A stretch of 32,015 bases of DNA, from the NCBI GenBank assembly GCA_018302745.1, contig JAGVZH010000010.1, forward strand, positions 1 through 32,015. Reading direction: 5' to 3'. The position numbers and the translations under genes were made by a program. Positions 1 to 8,414 of the stretch are shown one piece after another (within the stretch, counting starts at the first letter, position 1; every line of letters starts with the position of its first letter). Origin of the DNA: Candidatus Woesearchaeota archaeon (GTDB taxonomy: Archaea > Nanobdellota > Nanobdellia > SCGC-AAA011-G17 > JAGVZH01). A model generated the notes under the pieces. That model did not search any database. It was not told where the DNA came from and was given only the letters and a program-made list of their open reading frames with translations.

Positions 1-2
1 AC

Positions 3-836
3 AGATTTACAATAACTCCAAGCAGCTTAGCTTGCGGAGAGTCAATAAGCGTTCTTGTAGACATTGAAAATGCAGGAAAGAAAGATGAAGATGATGTAAC
101 AGTAAGACTATTACAATCAACTCTTGGACTAGACTTAAAATCAGAGAAGTTTGATTTGGAGAACTTTGACGAGTCAGATAATGATGCAACAGCCAGGTTT
201 ACATTTGCAATACCGACAACAGTTTCTGTTGGAACTTATCCAATAGAAGCTATTGTAAATTTTGACGGCGGAAAACAGACTAACAGTGATTTTGAGGATG
301 TTATTATTGCAAGCTGTAATGGAGAAACTCTTACAGCAACTGTAGCAACTACTTCTACATCAACATCAAGCGGAGTTTCAGCAGATTTGAACTTAGTTTC
401 AAGTTCTAGCGGAGAAATATCTGGATCAGAAGGAAGCAAGACAACATTTACAGTAGACGGAGTTAATACACATACAGTGACTTTTGGGCTTATTGGAACA
501 CAGTCTGCTACTTTGACTGTTGCTTCAACACCATCAACATTTACGTTGGATGTTGGAGATTCAAGAAGTATAGACTTAAACAGTGATGGAAGGGATGATG
601 CAAGATTCACATTAAATACTGTTATTGCAGGAGTAGCTACTGTTAAGGTTGAAAGATTAAGCGGAGCAAGCTTTTTATCAACTACATCAGGAGATTTTAT
701 CCCTGTTGGAATATGGAGCCAAATATGGTCTACATTAAGCAAGCCTTCAACAATATTCTGGATAATTGTTGATTTAATATTATTAGTAGTGGCAATATTT
801 TTGATAAAAGTATTGTTTACAAAGCCTAAGAAGTAG
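3..836 (+). CDS. Surface/secreted membrane-anchored protein, 5'-truncated by the window edge (CARDB/S-layer-like beta-rich repeats, C-terminal TM helix and KPKK tail)
   Basis: The frame of ORF 156..836 stays open to position 3 (RFTITPSSLACGESISVLVDIENAGKKDEDDVTVRLLQ...). C-terminus is a TM helix followed by KPKK. Similar in organisation to the next gene. Confidence 0.7.
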   Translation, partial: RFTITPSSLACGESISVLVDIENAGKKDEDDVTVRLLQSTLGLDLKSEKFDLENFDESDNDATARFTFAIPTTVSVGTYPIEAIVNFDGGKQTNSDFEDVIIASCNGETLTATVATTSTSTSSGVSADLNLVSSSSGEISGSEGSKTTFTVDGVNTHTVTFGLIGTQSATLTVASTPSTFTLDVGDSRSIDLNSDGRDDARFTLNTVIAGVATVKVERLSGASFLSTTSGDFIPVGIWSQIWSTLSKPSTIFWIIVDLILLVVAIFLIKVLFTKPKK

Positions 837-924
837 CTATTTTAAAGTGGTTAATTAACGAAAGGTTTATAAACACTTTTTGTTTTTTATTTTATGTTAG
901 AGGTGATTCTTTTGAGGTTAAATA

Positions 925-2505
925 ATGAATAAAAATATATTCATAGGATTGATAGCATTCCTTATTTTAGCATTTAGTGTAAATGCTATAAGCTCTGTTA
1001 CTTTAAATCTGCCTTTAAACAATAGTATTCAAAGCGGAAACGTTTTATTATTAGCTACTGTTGGAAATTCAGACAACAACACAAATGTAACCTTTTTCTT
1101 TAACAATAATGTTATTGGAACTAACTCAACTGGAAATGGCACTTATAGCTTTTTATGGCCTTCTACAACAGCAAGCGATGGAATTTATAATATTACAGCC
1201 CAGGCTAATAATGGAACTACAAACTTAACCTCATCACCTGTTAGTATTACTGTTAATAATACTGGAATAACCACAACAGTTAATGTTCCTCCGGTTTTAT
1301 GCAGCAATGTCGGAGATTTAAGAATAAATGACTTTGATTTTGATGATAAACTGCTTCCTGGAGAGGATATTGTTGCTGATGTAGAAGTTGAAAACATTGG
1401 AAATGATGACATTGATGATGTTAAGATTAAATTAATTCTTTATGACAATGATAATAATGTGAATGTTACAACTAAAACATTGAAGAGCTTTGATTTGGAT
1501 GAAGATGAGGAAGTAACAAAGCAGATTACAATGAGCGTCCCCAACAATTTTGATGAGGATGATGATCTAGACCTTTTTGTCTTCGTTTTTGAAGATGGCA
1601 AGCAAAATATAAATTGCGACTCTCAGAAAGATGACATTGAAGTTGACAGGGATGATGAAGATATAAGGATAGAGGATTTCACAATAAGCCCTAGCTTAGT
1701 AAGCTGCGGAGAAAATTTTGAAGTTTATGTAAGGGTTGAAAACTTTGGAAGCGATGATCAGGATGATGTAAAATTAATTGTTAATAGCGCTGATTTGGGT
1801 ATATTAGAGGTTGAATATTTTGATTTAGATGCTTTCGATGGCATAGATGAGGATGTGACAAAAAGATATACATTCTTAGCTCCGAATATCAAGGAAGGAA
1901 GTTACAGCATTGACGTTAGAGTAGACTACGAAGATGGAGGATTAGCTGATTCAAGCTTAGGCAGCATAAAATTAGAGCAGTGCATAGTTGATCCTACCCA
2001 GACAGATGTTTCTATAATCGCATTGCCAACTACAGTTACAGAAGGAAAAGCATTTTCAATTCCTATTGTAGTTAAAAATAATGAAAATAAGGACATCACT
2101 TATGAAGTTGATGTAGCAGGAGACTGGGTTGAATTAAGCTCAAAAGATTCTGCCAAGCTATCTCCCGGACAAGAGCTTACTTTGTTTGTTTCTGGGACTG
2201 TTAAGTCTGGAATTAAGGGAAGCGCTAATGGTGTTGTAAGTGTTAAGGCTAATGGAGAATTAGTAAGAACTCAGCCAATAAGTATAAATGTTAGAGAAGA
2301 TAGGATATTGGAAGATGTTTTAAGCCCAGAGACTACAATATTTTTGGGTGTTGGAATTGCAGCTTTGATTGTTATAATTGTTATAATATTTGTGATGCAT
2401 ATTGCTTCTCAAAAAGCTGCTAAAAAAATAAAGCTGTTAAAACCATCTGACAAGAATTCTAAGAAACCAGAATCTAAGCCTAAAATTAAAGGCAAGAAGA
2501 AATAA
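925..2505 (+). CDS. Secreted/surface protein: signal peptide, Ig-like N-glycosylation-rich N-terminus, Asp/Glu-rich CARDB-like domains, C-terminal TM and Lys-rich tail
   Basis: 526 aa ORF with N-terminal hydrophobic signal, many NxS/T sites, DDxDD-rich repeats, TM helix and KKPESKPKIKGKKK tail. TATA-like tttataaa at about 864-873. Confidence 0.75.
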   Translation: MNKNIFIGLIAFLILAFSVNAISSVTLNLPLNNSIQSGNVLLLATVGNSDNNTNVTFFFNNNVIGTNSTGNGTYSFLWPSTTASDGIYNITAQANNGTTNLTSSPVSITVNNTGITTTVNVPPVLCSNVGDLRINDFDFDDKLLPGEDIVADVEVENIGNDDIDDVKIKLILYDNDNNVNVTTKTLKSFDLDEDEEVTKQITMSVPNNFDEDDDLDLFVFVFEDGKQNINCDSQKDDIEVDRDDEDIRIEDFTISPSLVSCGENFEVYVRVENFGSDDQDDVKLIVNSADLGILEVEYFDLDAFDGIDEDVTKRYTFLAPNIKEGSYSIDVRVDYEDGGLADSSLGSIKLEQCIVDPTQTDVSIIALPTTVTEGKAFSIPIVVKNNENKDITYEVDVAGDWVELSSKDSAKLSPGQELTLFVSGTVKSGIKGSANGVVSVKANGELVRTQPISINVREDRILEDVLSPETTIFLGVGIAALIVIIVIIFVMHIASQKAAKKIKLLKPSDKNSKKPESKPKIKGKKK

Positions 2506-2549
2506 TTTTAGATTTTATTCTTTTATACTAATTTTAAAATATTGATAAA

Positions 2550-2623
2550 AGCGCCGGGCAGGATTCGAACCTGCGGAAAGCCGCTCTGCAGGCGGCCCCA
2601 TTAGACCACTCTGGCACCGACGC
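2550..2623 (-). tRNA. tRNA-Cys(GCA)
   Basis: Reverse complement GCGTCGGTGCCAGAGTGGTCTAATGGGGCCGCCTGCAGAGCGGCTTTCCGCAGGTTCGAATCCTGCCCGGCGC. Acceptor stem pairs; anticodon stem GCCGC/GCGGC; loop CTGCAGA gives GCA; U73 discriminator as expected for Cys. Confidence 0.95.
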
Positions 2624-2635
2624 AAAAATAAAAAA

Positions 2636-2722
2636 CGGACCTGATGGGATTTGAACCCACGACCTTTAGCTCTCCTCTAAAATTAGAAGACTAACGCTCT
2701 ATCCAGCCTGAGCTACAGGTCC
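2636..2722 (-). tRNA. tRNA-Arg(TCT) with about 12-nt intron (2672-2683)
   Basis: Reverse complement GGACCTGTAGCTCAGGCTGGATAGAGCGTTAGTCTTCTA[ATTTTAGAGGAG]AGCTAAAGGTCGTGGGTTCAAATCCCATCAGGTCCG. Acceptor GGACCTG/CAGGTCC; anticodon stem TTAGT/GCTAA after intron removal; mature length 75 nt. Confidence 0.92.
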
Positions 2723-2809
2723 ATAAATATTTCAATTGATTATTACTTGTAAAACCTTTCTATACAAAGATTTAAATAATAATTTAACTACATTAAAAAG
2801 GGAGATAAG

Positions 2810-3466
2810 ATGGTTGACTACATCAAGTATAAGAGAAAAGCTACTGACGATAAGGAAAAAAATATCTCTATAGCAGCTTCTATTCTCAAAAGGCATTTAA
2901 GAAAGGGAGATATATTAATCATAAAACCCAACTTAACCAACATTAAAGTAAAATTATTTAATCCATCAACCTATTTTATTTCTTTTTTCAGCAAAGGCAT
3001 TACACATTCAGGAATATATGATGGAAAAGGAAATGTATATGATGTAGAGTTTAGATGGGGAAAGCATTTAAGGAAAAGAACATTGAGAGAGCTATTAAGG
3101 GTAAAATACCAATTATTTAAAGGTATTACTGTTTATGCTGTCCAGCCGAAAAAATATAGCAGAGAAAACAGGTATGATGTTGACAGATTTATAACAGACA
3201 TAATCAAGGCTGGAAAAGACATTAATTTTTCAATAAACCAATTTATTTATATGTTATATTTGGGATTTATTAAAGACACTAACTACAAAAATGCACATAA
3301 AATTAAACAGAAATTTAATGAAAAAAAAGCAGTCTGTAGCACCTTTGTCGCACATGTTTTGAAGAAAAGCGGCATAAACTTGGGAAGGAGACCTGTAGTT
3401 ACTTTTTTGCCTTCAACATTTATATTCAGCAGGAATTTTAGGATAAAGAAAAAGGTTAGGATATAA
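2810..3466 (+). CDS. YiiX/NlpC-P60-like permuted papain-fold hydrolase
   Basis: GDILIIKP...SKGITHSGIYDGKGNVYDVEFRWG...AVCSTFVAHVLKKSGI: His and Cys motif order typical of permuted papain-fold proteins. Confidence 0.6.
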   Translation: MVDYIKYKRKATDDKEKNISIAASILKRHLRKGDILIIKPNLTNIKVKLFNPSTYFISFFSKGITHSGIYDGKGNVYDVEFRWGKHLRKRTLRELLRVKYQLFKGITVYAVQPKKYSRENRYDVDRFITDIIKAGKDINFSINQFIYMLYLGFIKDTNYKNAHKIKQKFNEKKAVCSTFVAHVLKKSGINLGRRPVVTFLPSTFIFSRNFRIKKKVRI

Positions 3467-3502
3467 AAAGTTTTAAATAGCTAATTCTTTGAATCTGTTA
3501 TT

Positions 3503-6112
3503 ATGGTTAATTTTAGGGAAATAGAAAAGAAGTGGCAAAGGAAGTGGGAAGAATCTAAGGTATTCAAAGTTGATGAGGAAAATAAAACAAAGTTCTATAA
3601 TCTAGAGATGTTTCCATATCCTTCTTCATCAGGGCTACATATGGGGCATGTAAGGAATTATGCTATTGGGGATTCTTATGCAAGATTCAAGAGAATGAAT
3701 GGATTTAATGTTTTATACCCTATGGGTTATGATGCTTTTGGTCTGCCTGCAGAGAATGCAGCTATAAAAAACAAAACTCATCCTAAAGAATATACTGAAA
3801 AAGCGATTTCCGGAATTATGGATCATCAAAAAGAGATTGGGTTAAGCTATGACTGGTCTAGATTAGTAAATACAAGCAGCAAAGAGTATTACAAATGGAA
3901 TCAATGGTTTTTCTTGAAGTTTCTGGAAAATGGCTTAGCTTACAGGAAAAAAGCTCCGATTAACTGGTGCCCAAAATGCCAGACTGTATTAGCCAATGAG
4001 CAGGTTATAAATGGAAAATGCTGGAGATGTGAAAGCAAAGTTGGGATTAAAGACTTAGAGCAGTGGTTCTTGAAAATAACAAAGTATGCTGACGAATTAT
4101 TGGAAAGTATTGAAACTTTAGAAGGGTGGCCAGAAAGAATAAAATTAATGCAGAAAAACTGGATTGGAAAAAGTTTAGGCACATTAGTTAATTTTAAAAT
4201 GATGGATAGTGACTATGAAATTCCTGTTTTCACAACTAGGCCAGACACCTTGCATGGAGTTACATTTTTAGTTTACGCTCCTGAACATACAAAAGTAATG
4301 GAATTAGTAAAAAACACCAAGTATGAAAAAGATGTTCAGGAATTTATTAACAAAGTAGTTTTAGAGGAAAAATTTACAAGAACAGCGGAAGGTAAAGAGA
4401 AAGAAGGCATGTTTATCGGAAAATATGCTCTAAACCCTTTAACTGGAGATGCTGTTCCTATTTACATTGCAAATTTTGTCTTATTAGATTATGGCACAGG
4501 AGCAATAATGGCTGTCCCCGCACATGACCAAAGAGATTTCGAATTTGCAAGGAAATATGACATCCCTATCAAGGTTGTTATTAAGCCGAAAGATAAAGAA
4601 TTAAAAGCAGAAGAGATGAAAAATGCTTTTGTTGAAGAAGGAATTCTAGTCAATTCTGGAAAGTTTGATGGCATGGACAATAAAACTGCAATTCAGGAGA
4701 TTTCAAAGTTTGTTGAAAAAAAAGGATGGGGAAAAATAACAACACAATACAAATTAAGAGACTGGCTTATTTCAAGGCAAAGATACTGGGGGACTCCAAT
4801 TCCTGTAGTTTATTGTGATAAATGCGGAGTTGTTCCTGTTGATGAAAAAGAACTGCCTATATTGCTGCCGGAAGATGTTAAGTTTACAGGGGAAGGAAAT
4901 CCCTTATTATCAAATGAAGGTTTTTTAAAAGCTAAGTGCGGAAAATGCGGCGGAAAAGCAAGAAGAGAGACAGATACAATGGATACTTTTTTTGACTCCA
5001 GCTGGTATTTTTTAAGATACTGCAGCCCTGATTATGAAAAAGGTCCTTTTGACAGGGAAAAAGTAAGCTATTGGATGCCTGTTGACCAGTATATTGGAGG
5101 GGCAGAACATGCTGTTCTGCATCTTTTATACGCCAGATTCTTTACCAAAGTTCTGAGAGATTTAAAAATGCTTGATTTTGACGAGCCTTTTATCAACTTA
5201 TTTAATCAAGGGACTGTTACAAAAGAAGGAAATAAAATGAGCAAGAGCTATGGAAACGTCGTAAGCCAGGATGAGATAGCAGAAAAATATGGGATTGATA
5301 CTGCCAGAGTATTTTTATTGTCAATAGCCAATCCAGGAAGCGACTATGACTGGAGTGATGAAGGAATAGAAGGAAGCTTTAGATTTATCAACAAGATTTA
5401 CAGTTTACTGGATAATCTTGATGGGGAAGAGAATAAAATCATAGACAGCAGATTAAACAGGGTAATAAAGAGTGTTACTGAGCATGTTGAAAGTCTTGAA
5501 TTGAATTTGGCTATAATAGAATTGATGGGATTTGTTAATTATCTGTCTAAAGCAGAAGGAGCTAAAAAAGAAGCAGTTAAAAATTTGGCTTTGATGCTAA
5601 ACCCATTTGCTCCTCATTTAGCAGAGGAAATCTGGGAAAAACTTGGTAATAAAGGTTTTGCCAGTGTAGCAGATTGGCCAAAATACAGCAGTAATAAAAT
5701 AAATTATGAGTTAGAATATTCTGAGAATCTTATAGAGATAGCCTCAAATGACATTAAGAGATTACTAAAGCTTGTAAAAATAGAGCCAAAGAAAGTTACA
5801 TTATTTGTTGCAGAAAAATGGAAGTATGATTTTATGAAAAAAGCTAAGGATGCTATTAGCACTACAAGAGATGTAAAAGATGTCATGAGAAAAGTTATGG
5901 ATAAAGAGCATGCTGCTGAAATAAGCAAGATTATCCCAAAATTAATCAAAGATAACAGCAAAATTCCAAACGTAATACTAGATCAAGATAGAGAATATGA
6001 CATTTTTGTTAATGCAAAAAATCAATTACAAAAGGAGTTTGGTTTAAATTTTGAGATTAAGAAGGATGATTCCAAAGCCTTTCCTGGGAAACCTACATTG
6101 CTGATAGAGTAA
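3503..6112 (+). CDS. leuS: Leucyl-tRNA synthetase (bacterial-type core)
   Basis: FPYPSSSGLHMGHVRNYAIGD (HIGH), YPMGYDAFGLPAENAAI, CPKCQTVLANEQV..CWRC zinc site, TRPDTLHGVTF editing domain, NKMSKSYGN (KMSKS). Confidence 0.97.
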   Translation: MVNFREIEKKWQRKWEESKVFKVDEENKTKFYNLEMFPYPSSSGLHMGHVRNYAIGDSYARFKRMNGFNVLYPMGYDAFGLPAENAAIKNKTHPKEYTEKAISGIMDHQKEIGLSYDWSRLVNTSSKEYYKWNQWFFLKFLENGLAYRKKAPINWCPKCQTVLANEQVINGKCWRCESKVGIKDLEQWFLKITKYADELLESIETLEGWPERIKLMQKNWIGKSLGTLVNFKMMDSDYEIPVFTTRPDTLHGVTFLVYAPEHTKVMELVKNTKYEKDVQEFINKVVLEEKFTRTAEGKEKEGMFIGKYALNPLTGDAVPIYIANFVLLDYGTGAIMAVPAHDQRDFEFARKYDIPIKVVIKPKDKELKAEEMKNAFVEEGILVNSGKFDGMDNKTAIQEISKFVEKKGWGKITTQYKLRDWLISRQRYWGTPIPVVYCDKCGVVPVDEKELPILLPEDVKFTGEGNPLLSNEGFLKAKCGKCGGKARRETDTMDTFFDSSWYFLRYCSPDYEKGPFDREKVSYWMPVDQYIGGAEHAVLHLLYARFFTKVLRDLKMLDFDEPFINLFNQGTVTKEGNKMSKSYGNVVSQDEIAEKYGIDTARVFLLSIANPGSDYDWSDEGIEGSFRFINKIYSLLDNLDGEENKIIDSRLNRVIKSVTEHVESLELNLAIIELMGFVNYLSKAEGAKKEAVKNLALMLNPFAPHLAEEIWEKLGNKGFASVADWPKYSSNKINYELEYSENLIEIASNDIKRLLKLVKIEPKKVTLFVAEKWKYDFMKKAKDAISTTRDVKDVMRKVMDKEHAAEISKIIPKLIKDNSKIPNVILDQDREYDIFVNAKNQLQKEFGLNFEIKKDDSKAFPGKPTLLIE

Positions 6113-6165
6113 TAGGTATATTCAAGATTAATAATAGTTTTAAATTGTTCTTACATAAGAAAGAT

Positions 6166-6651
6166 ATGGGAATTTTATTTGGTGAAGAAGAAAAGAAAGC
6201 TTTAGAATATTTTGATGAAGCTGCAAAAATAGCTTTAAATTCTACCTGTCGAAGGGCAAGATGCGGCTCATTAATTGTTAGGAATGATCAAATAATCGGA
6301 ATAGGATATAACAGCCCTCCAAAAGATGAAGAAAGCCAAAGAAGATGTTCTTATTCAAAAGAATCTTATAATAAAAAAGTTACTGATAAAACCTGCTGTA
6401 TGCATGCTGAGCAAAGAGCTGTAATCGATGCATTGATAAATAATTCTGAGAAAATTGAAGGTTCAAGATTATATTTTGTCCGTCTGGATAGAGATAATAA
6501 AATATTAAAGGCTGGTAAGCCTTACTGCACTCACTGCAGCAAATTAGCTTTGGATGTAGGTATTGAGGAATTTGTTTTGTGGCATGATTTAAGGATTGCT
6601 GTTTATTGTACCAAAGAGTATAACAAAATTTCTTTTGAATATGCAGATTAA
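6166..6651 (+). CDS. Deoxycytidylate/cytidine deaminase-like zinc protein
   Basis: HAEQRAV...KPYCTHCSKLAL zinc-deaminase motifs (HAE, xCxxC). ATG at 6166 chosen over the TTG at 6145. Confidence 0.8.
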   Translation: MGILFGEEEKKALEYFDEAAKIALNSTCRRARCGSLIVRNDQIIGIGYNSPPKDEESQRRCSYSKESYNKKVTDKTCCMHAEQRAVIDALINNSEKIEGSRLYFVRLDRDNKILKAGKPYCTHCSKLALDVGIEEFVLWHDLRIAVYCTKEYNKISFEYAD

Positions 6652-6652
6652 G

Positions 6653-6677
6653 CCAATTTATTTTTATTGGTTTTTTT
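6653..6677 (+). terminator. Small stem plus U-tract just downstream of the deaminase stop codon
   Basis: CCAAT-TTATTTTT-ATTGG followed by T7. The stem is only 5 bp. Confidence 0.35.
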
Positions 6678-6912
6678 AGGAAATCTTCGTTAAAATCTTA
6701 GTTTTAATCGTCAGTGTAGTTATTAGAAAGACGCCAGTTAAGAGGTATAATTTTAGTGTAAACATAGTATTAGTATAGACAGTTCAAAAATTGTACATAA
6801 TCGTTGTTATATCTCCAGAGTCAATAGGTGAGAGTGCAACAAGGCAAAATCCAAAGGATTTTGAGTTTGTTGAGTACGAAAGTTATAAAAACATAGATTA
6901 TATCTTAATTCT

Positions 6913-7125
6913 ATGAATATTATTTTTAGTATCCACGCTGAAGAACAGATATAAGAAAGAAAAATAGAGAAGGTGTGGATTGAAGATACTATCAAAACTC
7001 CAGACAGCACTAAACGGAAGAAACCTAATAAATATATTGTAAAAAAGAAACTAAATGGAAGGCCTATAGAAGTGGTTTACATAAGAGAAAAACATATAAA
7101 GGTGGTTACAATATATTGGATATAA
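6913..7125 (+). pseudogene. DUF4258-like toxin-type ORF interrupted by one in-frame TAA (6952-6954)
   Basis: Manual translation: MNIIFSIHAEEQI*ERKIEKVWIEDTIKTPDSTKRKKPNKYIVKKKLNGRPIEVVYIREKHIKVVTIYWI*. HAxER...W...T...K and VVYxxxxxIxVVTxY motifs are typical of DUF4258. Ends 1 nt before the DUF2283 start. Confidence 0.7.
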
Positions 7126-7126
7126 G

Positions 7127-7333
7127 ATGGAAATAAAATATGATCCAGATGTTGATGCTATGTATATAAGACTTAGAGAGGGGGTCTTTCATCATAATAA
7201 AAAATTAGATGATAATACTATCATTAATTATGATAAGGAAGGCAATGTTTTAGGAATAGAACTTTTATTTGTAAAAGAAAACAACCCCTACCTGCTTCAA
7301 GATATTTCTGTAAAACAAGTAGCTACAGCTTGA
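7127..7333 (+). CDS. DUF2283 family protein (putative antitoxin partner of DUF4258)
   Basis: MEIKYDPDVDAMYIRLREG...INYDKEGNVLGIELL is the characteristic DUF2283 pattern. Confidence 0.88.
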   Translation: MEIKYDPDVDAMYIRLREGVFHHNKKLDDNTIINYDKEGNVLGIELLFVKENNPYLLQDISVKQVATA

Positions 7334-7459
7334 GGAGTATTCCACAAATTTTACATAATTCATAGTATGTTGTGAAATCAGAAAATCATATAAAAAATAA
7401 TTTTTTTCTTCATTCTTATCTCGGCATTATCCTGCATCATGTGGAGTAGAGCTTAACTA

Positions 7460-8404
7460 TTAAACCCATTCTTTTTTCTTAAAGAAAAAAAGCATCAGCA
7501 CTACACCAACAATCATTATTCCAAGTAAAATCCAGAATCCTTGAGGGTGATCTCTTAACGGCAAAACTAAATTCATGCCATAAGCGCCAGCAATTAAAGT
7601 GGGCAGCAATATCAAAGAAGCAATAACTGTAAATGACTTCATTATTTCATTTAAGTCATTTGACTGCTTTGTCAGATATGCATCTACAACACCAGTTAAC
7701 CTTTCATGATACAGATTGTTCTCATCTATTAATTGTATAATATCATTATGAAGCTGATGAATCATTTCCCTATCTGTTGGCTGAAATATTTTTTCCAGAT
7801 CATTTAAAGCGTCTCTGTTTGCATGCAATGCTTGTCTGGAATAGATTACAACCTTTTTAACGGCAAAAATTTCCTGCATTATATTTGCTTTAGTTTTTTT
7901 GAATATTTTTTCTTCTAACTTGTCTAATTCATCATCTATTTCATCAAATAACTTAAAATATTCTCTTCCTATTTCTTCTGTAATCTGATGTAAGAGGTAA
8001 TTAATTCCGTTTTTTACTATATTTGTTGGTGTTTCAGCCAAAGTTATTGACTGGATGTTATTTAGAGATGTGATAGAAGATTTATGGACAGTTACTATAT
8101 AATTCTTAGTCAAGAAAATGCCCAGAGTTACAACCTTATTTTTTTCTGAAATTCCTTTATACAGAATTAATGTATAGTTATTTCTTTGTATTATTGCTGA
8201 TCTTGAGCTGTTATCTAGGCATTTTTTTAAATCGACAATTAAAAAATTTAAATTCTTTGCCATATCCCTTAAATCATCTTCAGAAGGCTCTAGAAAATCT
8301 ACCCAGTATAGGGTTTTTTGAGCGACTTTTGACTCTGTAATATTCGCTTTTGAGAAATCTAATGTCCTTGCCTTTTCTTTTGTGTATTCTATAGTTTTAA
8401 TCAT
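7460..8404 (-). CDS. corA: CorA-like magnesium/divalent cation transporter
   Basis: 314 aa with coiled-coil stalk, two C-terminal TM helices and the GMN motif (AGAYGMNL). Confidence 0.9.
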   Translation of the reverse strand: MIKTIEYTKEKARTLDFSKANITESKVAQKTLYWVDFLEPSEDDLRDMAKNLNFLIVDLKKCLDNSSRSAIIQRNNYTLILYKGISEKNKVVTLGIFLTKNYIVTVHKSSITSLNNIQSITLAETPTNIVKNGINYLLHQITEEIGREYFKLFDEIDDELDKLEEKIFKKTKANIMQEIFAVKKVVIYSRQALHANRDALNDLEKIFQPTDREMIHQLHNDIIQLIDENNLYHERLTGVVDAYLTKQSNDLNEIMKSFTVIASLILLPTLIAGAYGMNLVLPLRDHPQGFWILLGIMIVGVVLMLFFFKKKEWV

Positions 8405-8414
8405 CTAACCTCTT

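Noticed and set aside
236-742. 168 aa minus-strand ORF
   Set aside because: Antisense to the well-supported surface-protein gene; low-complexity composition from mirrored codons.
6807-7010. 67 aa minus-strand ORF
   Set aside because: Opposes the DUF4258-like frame and the noncoding hairpin; no family signal.
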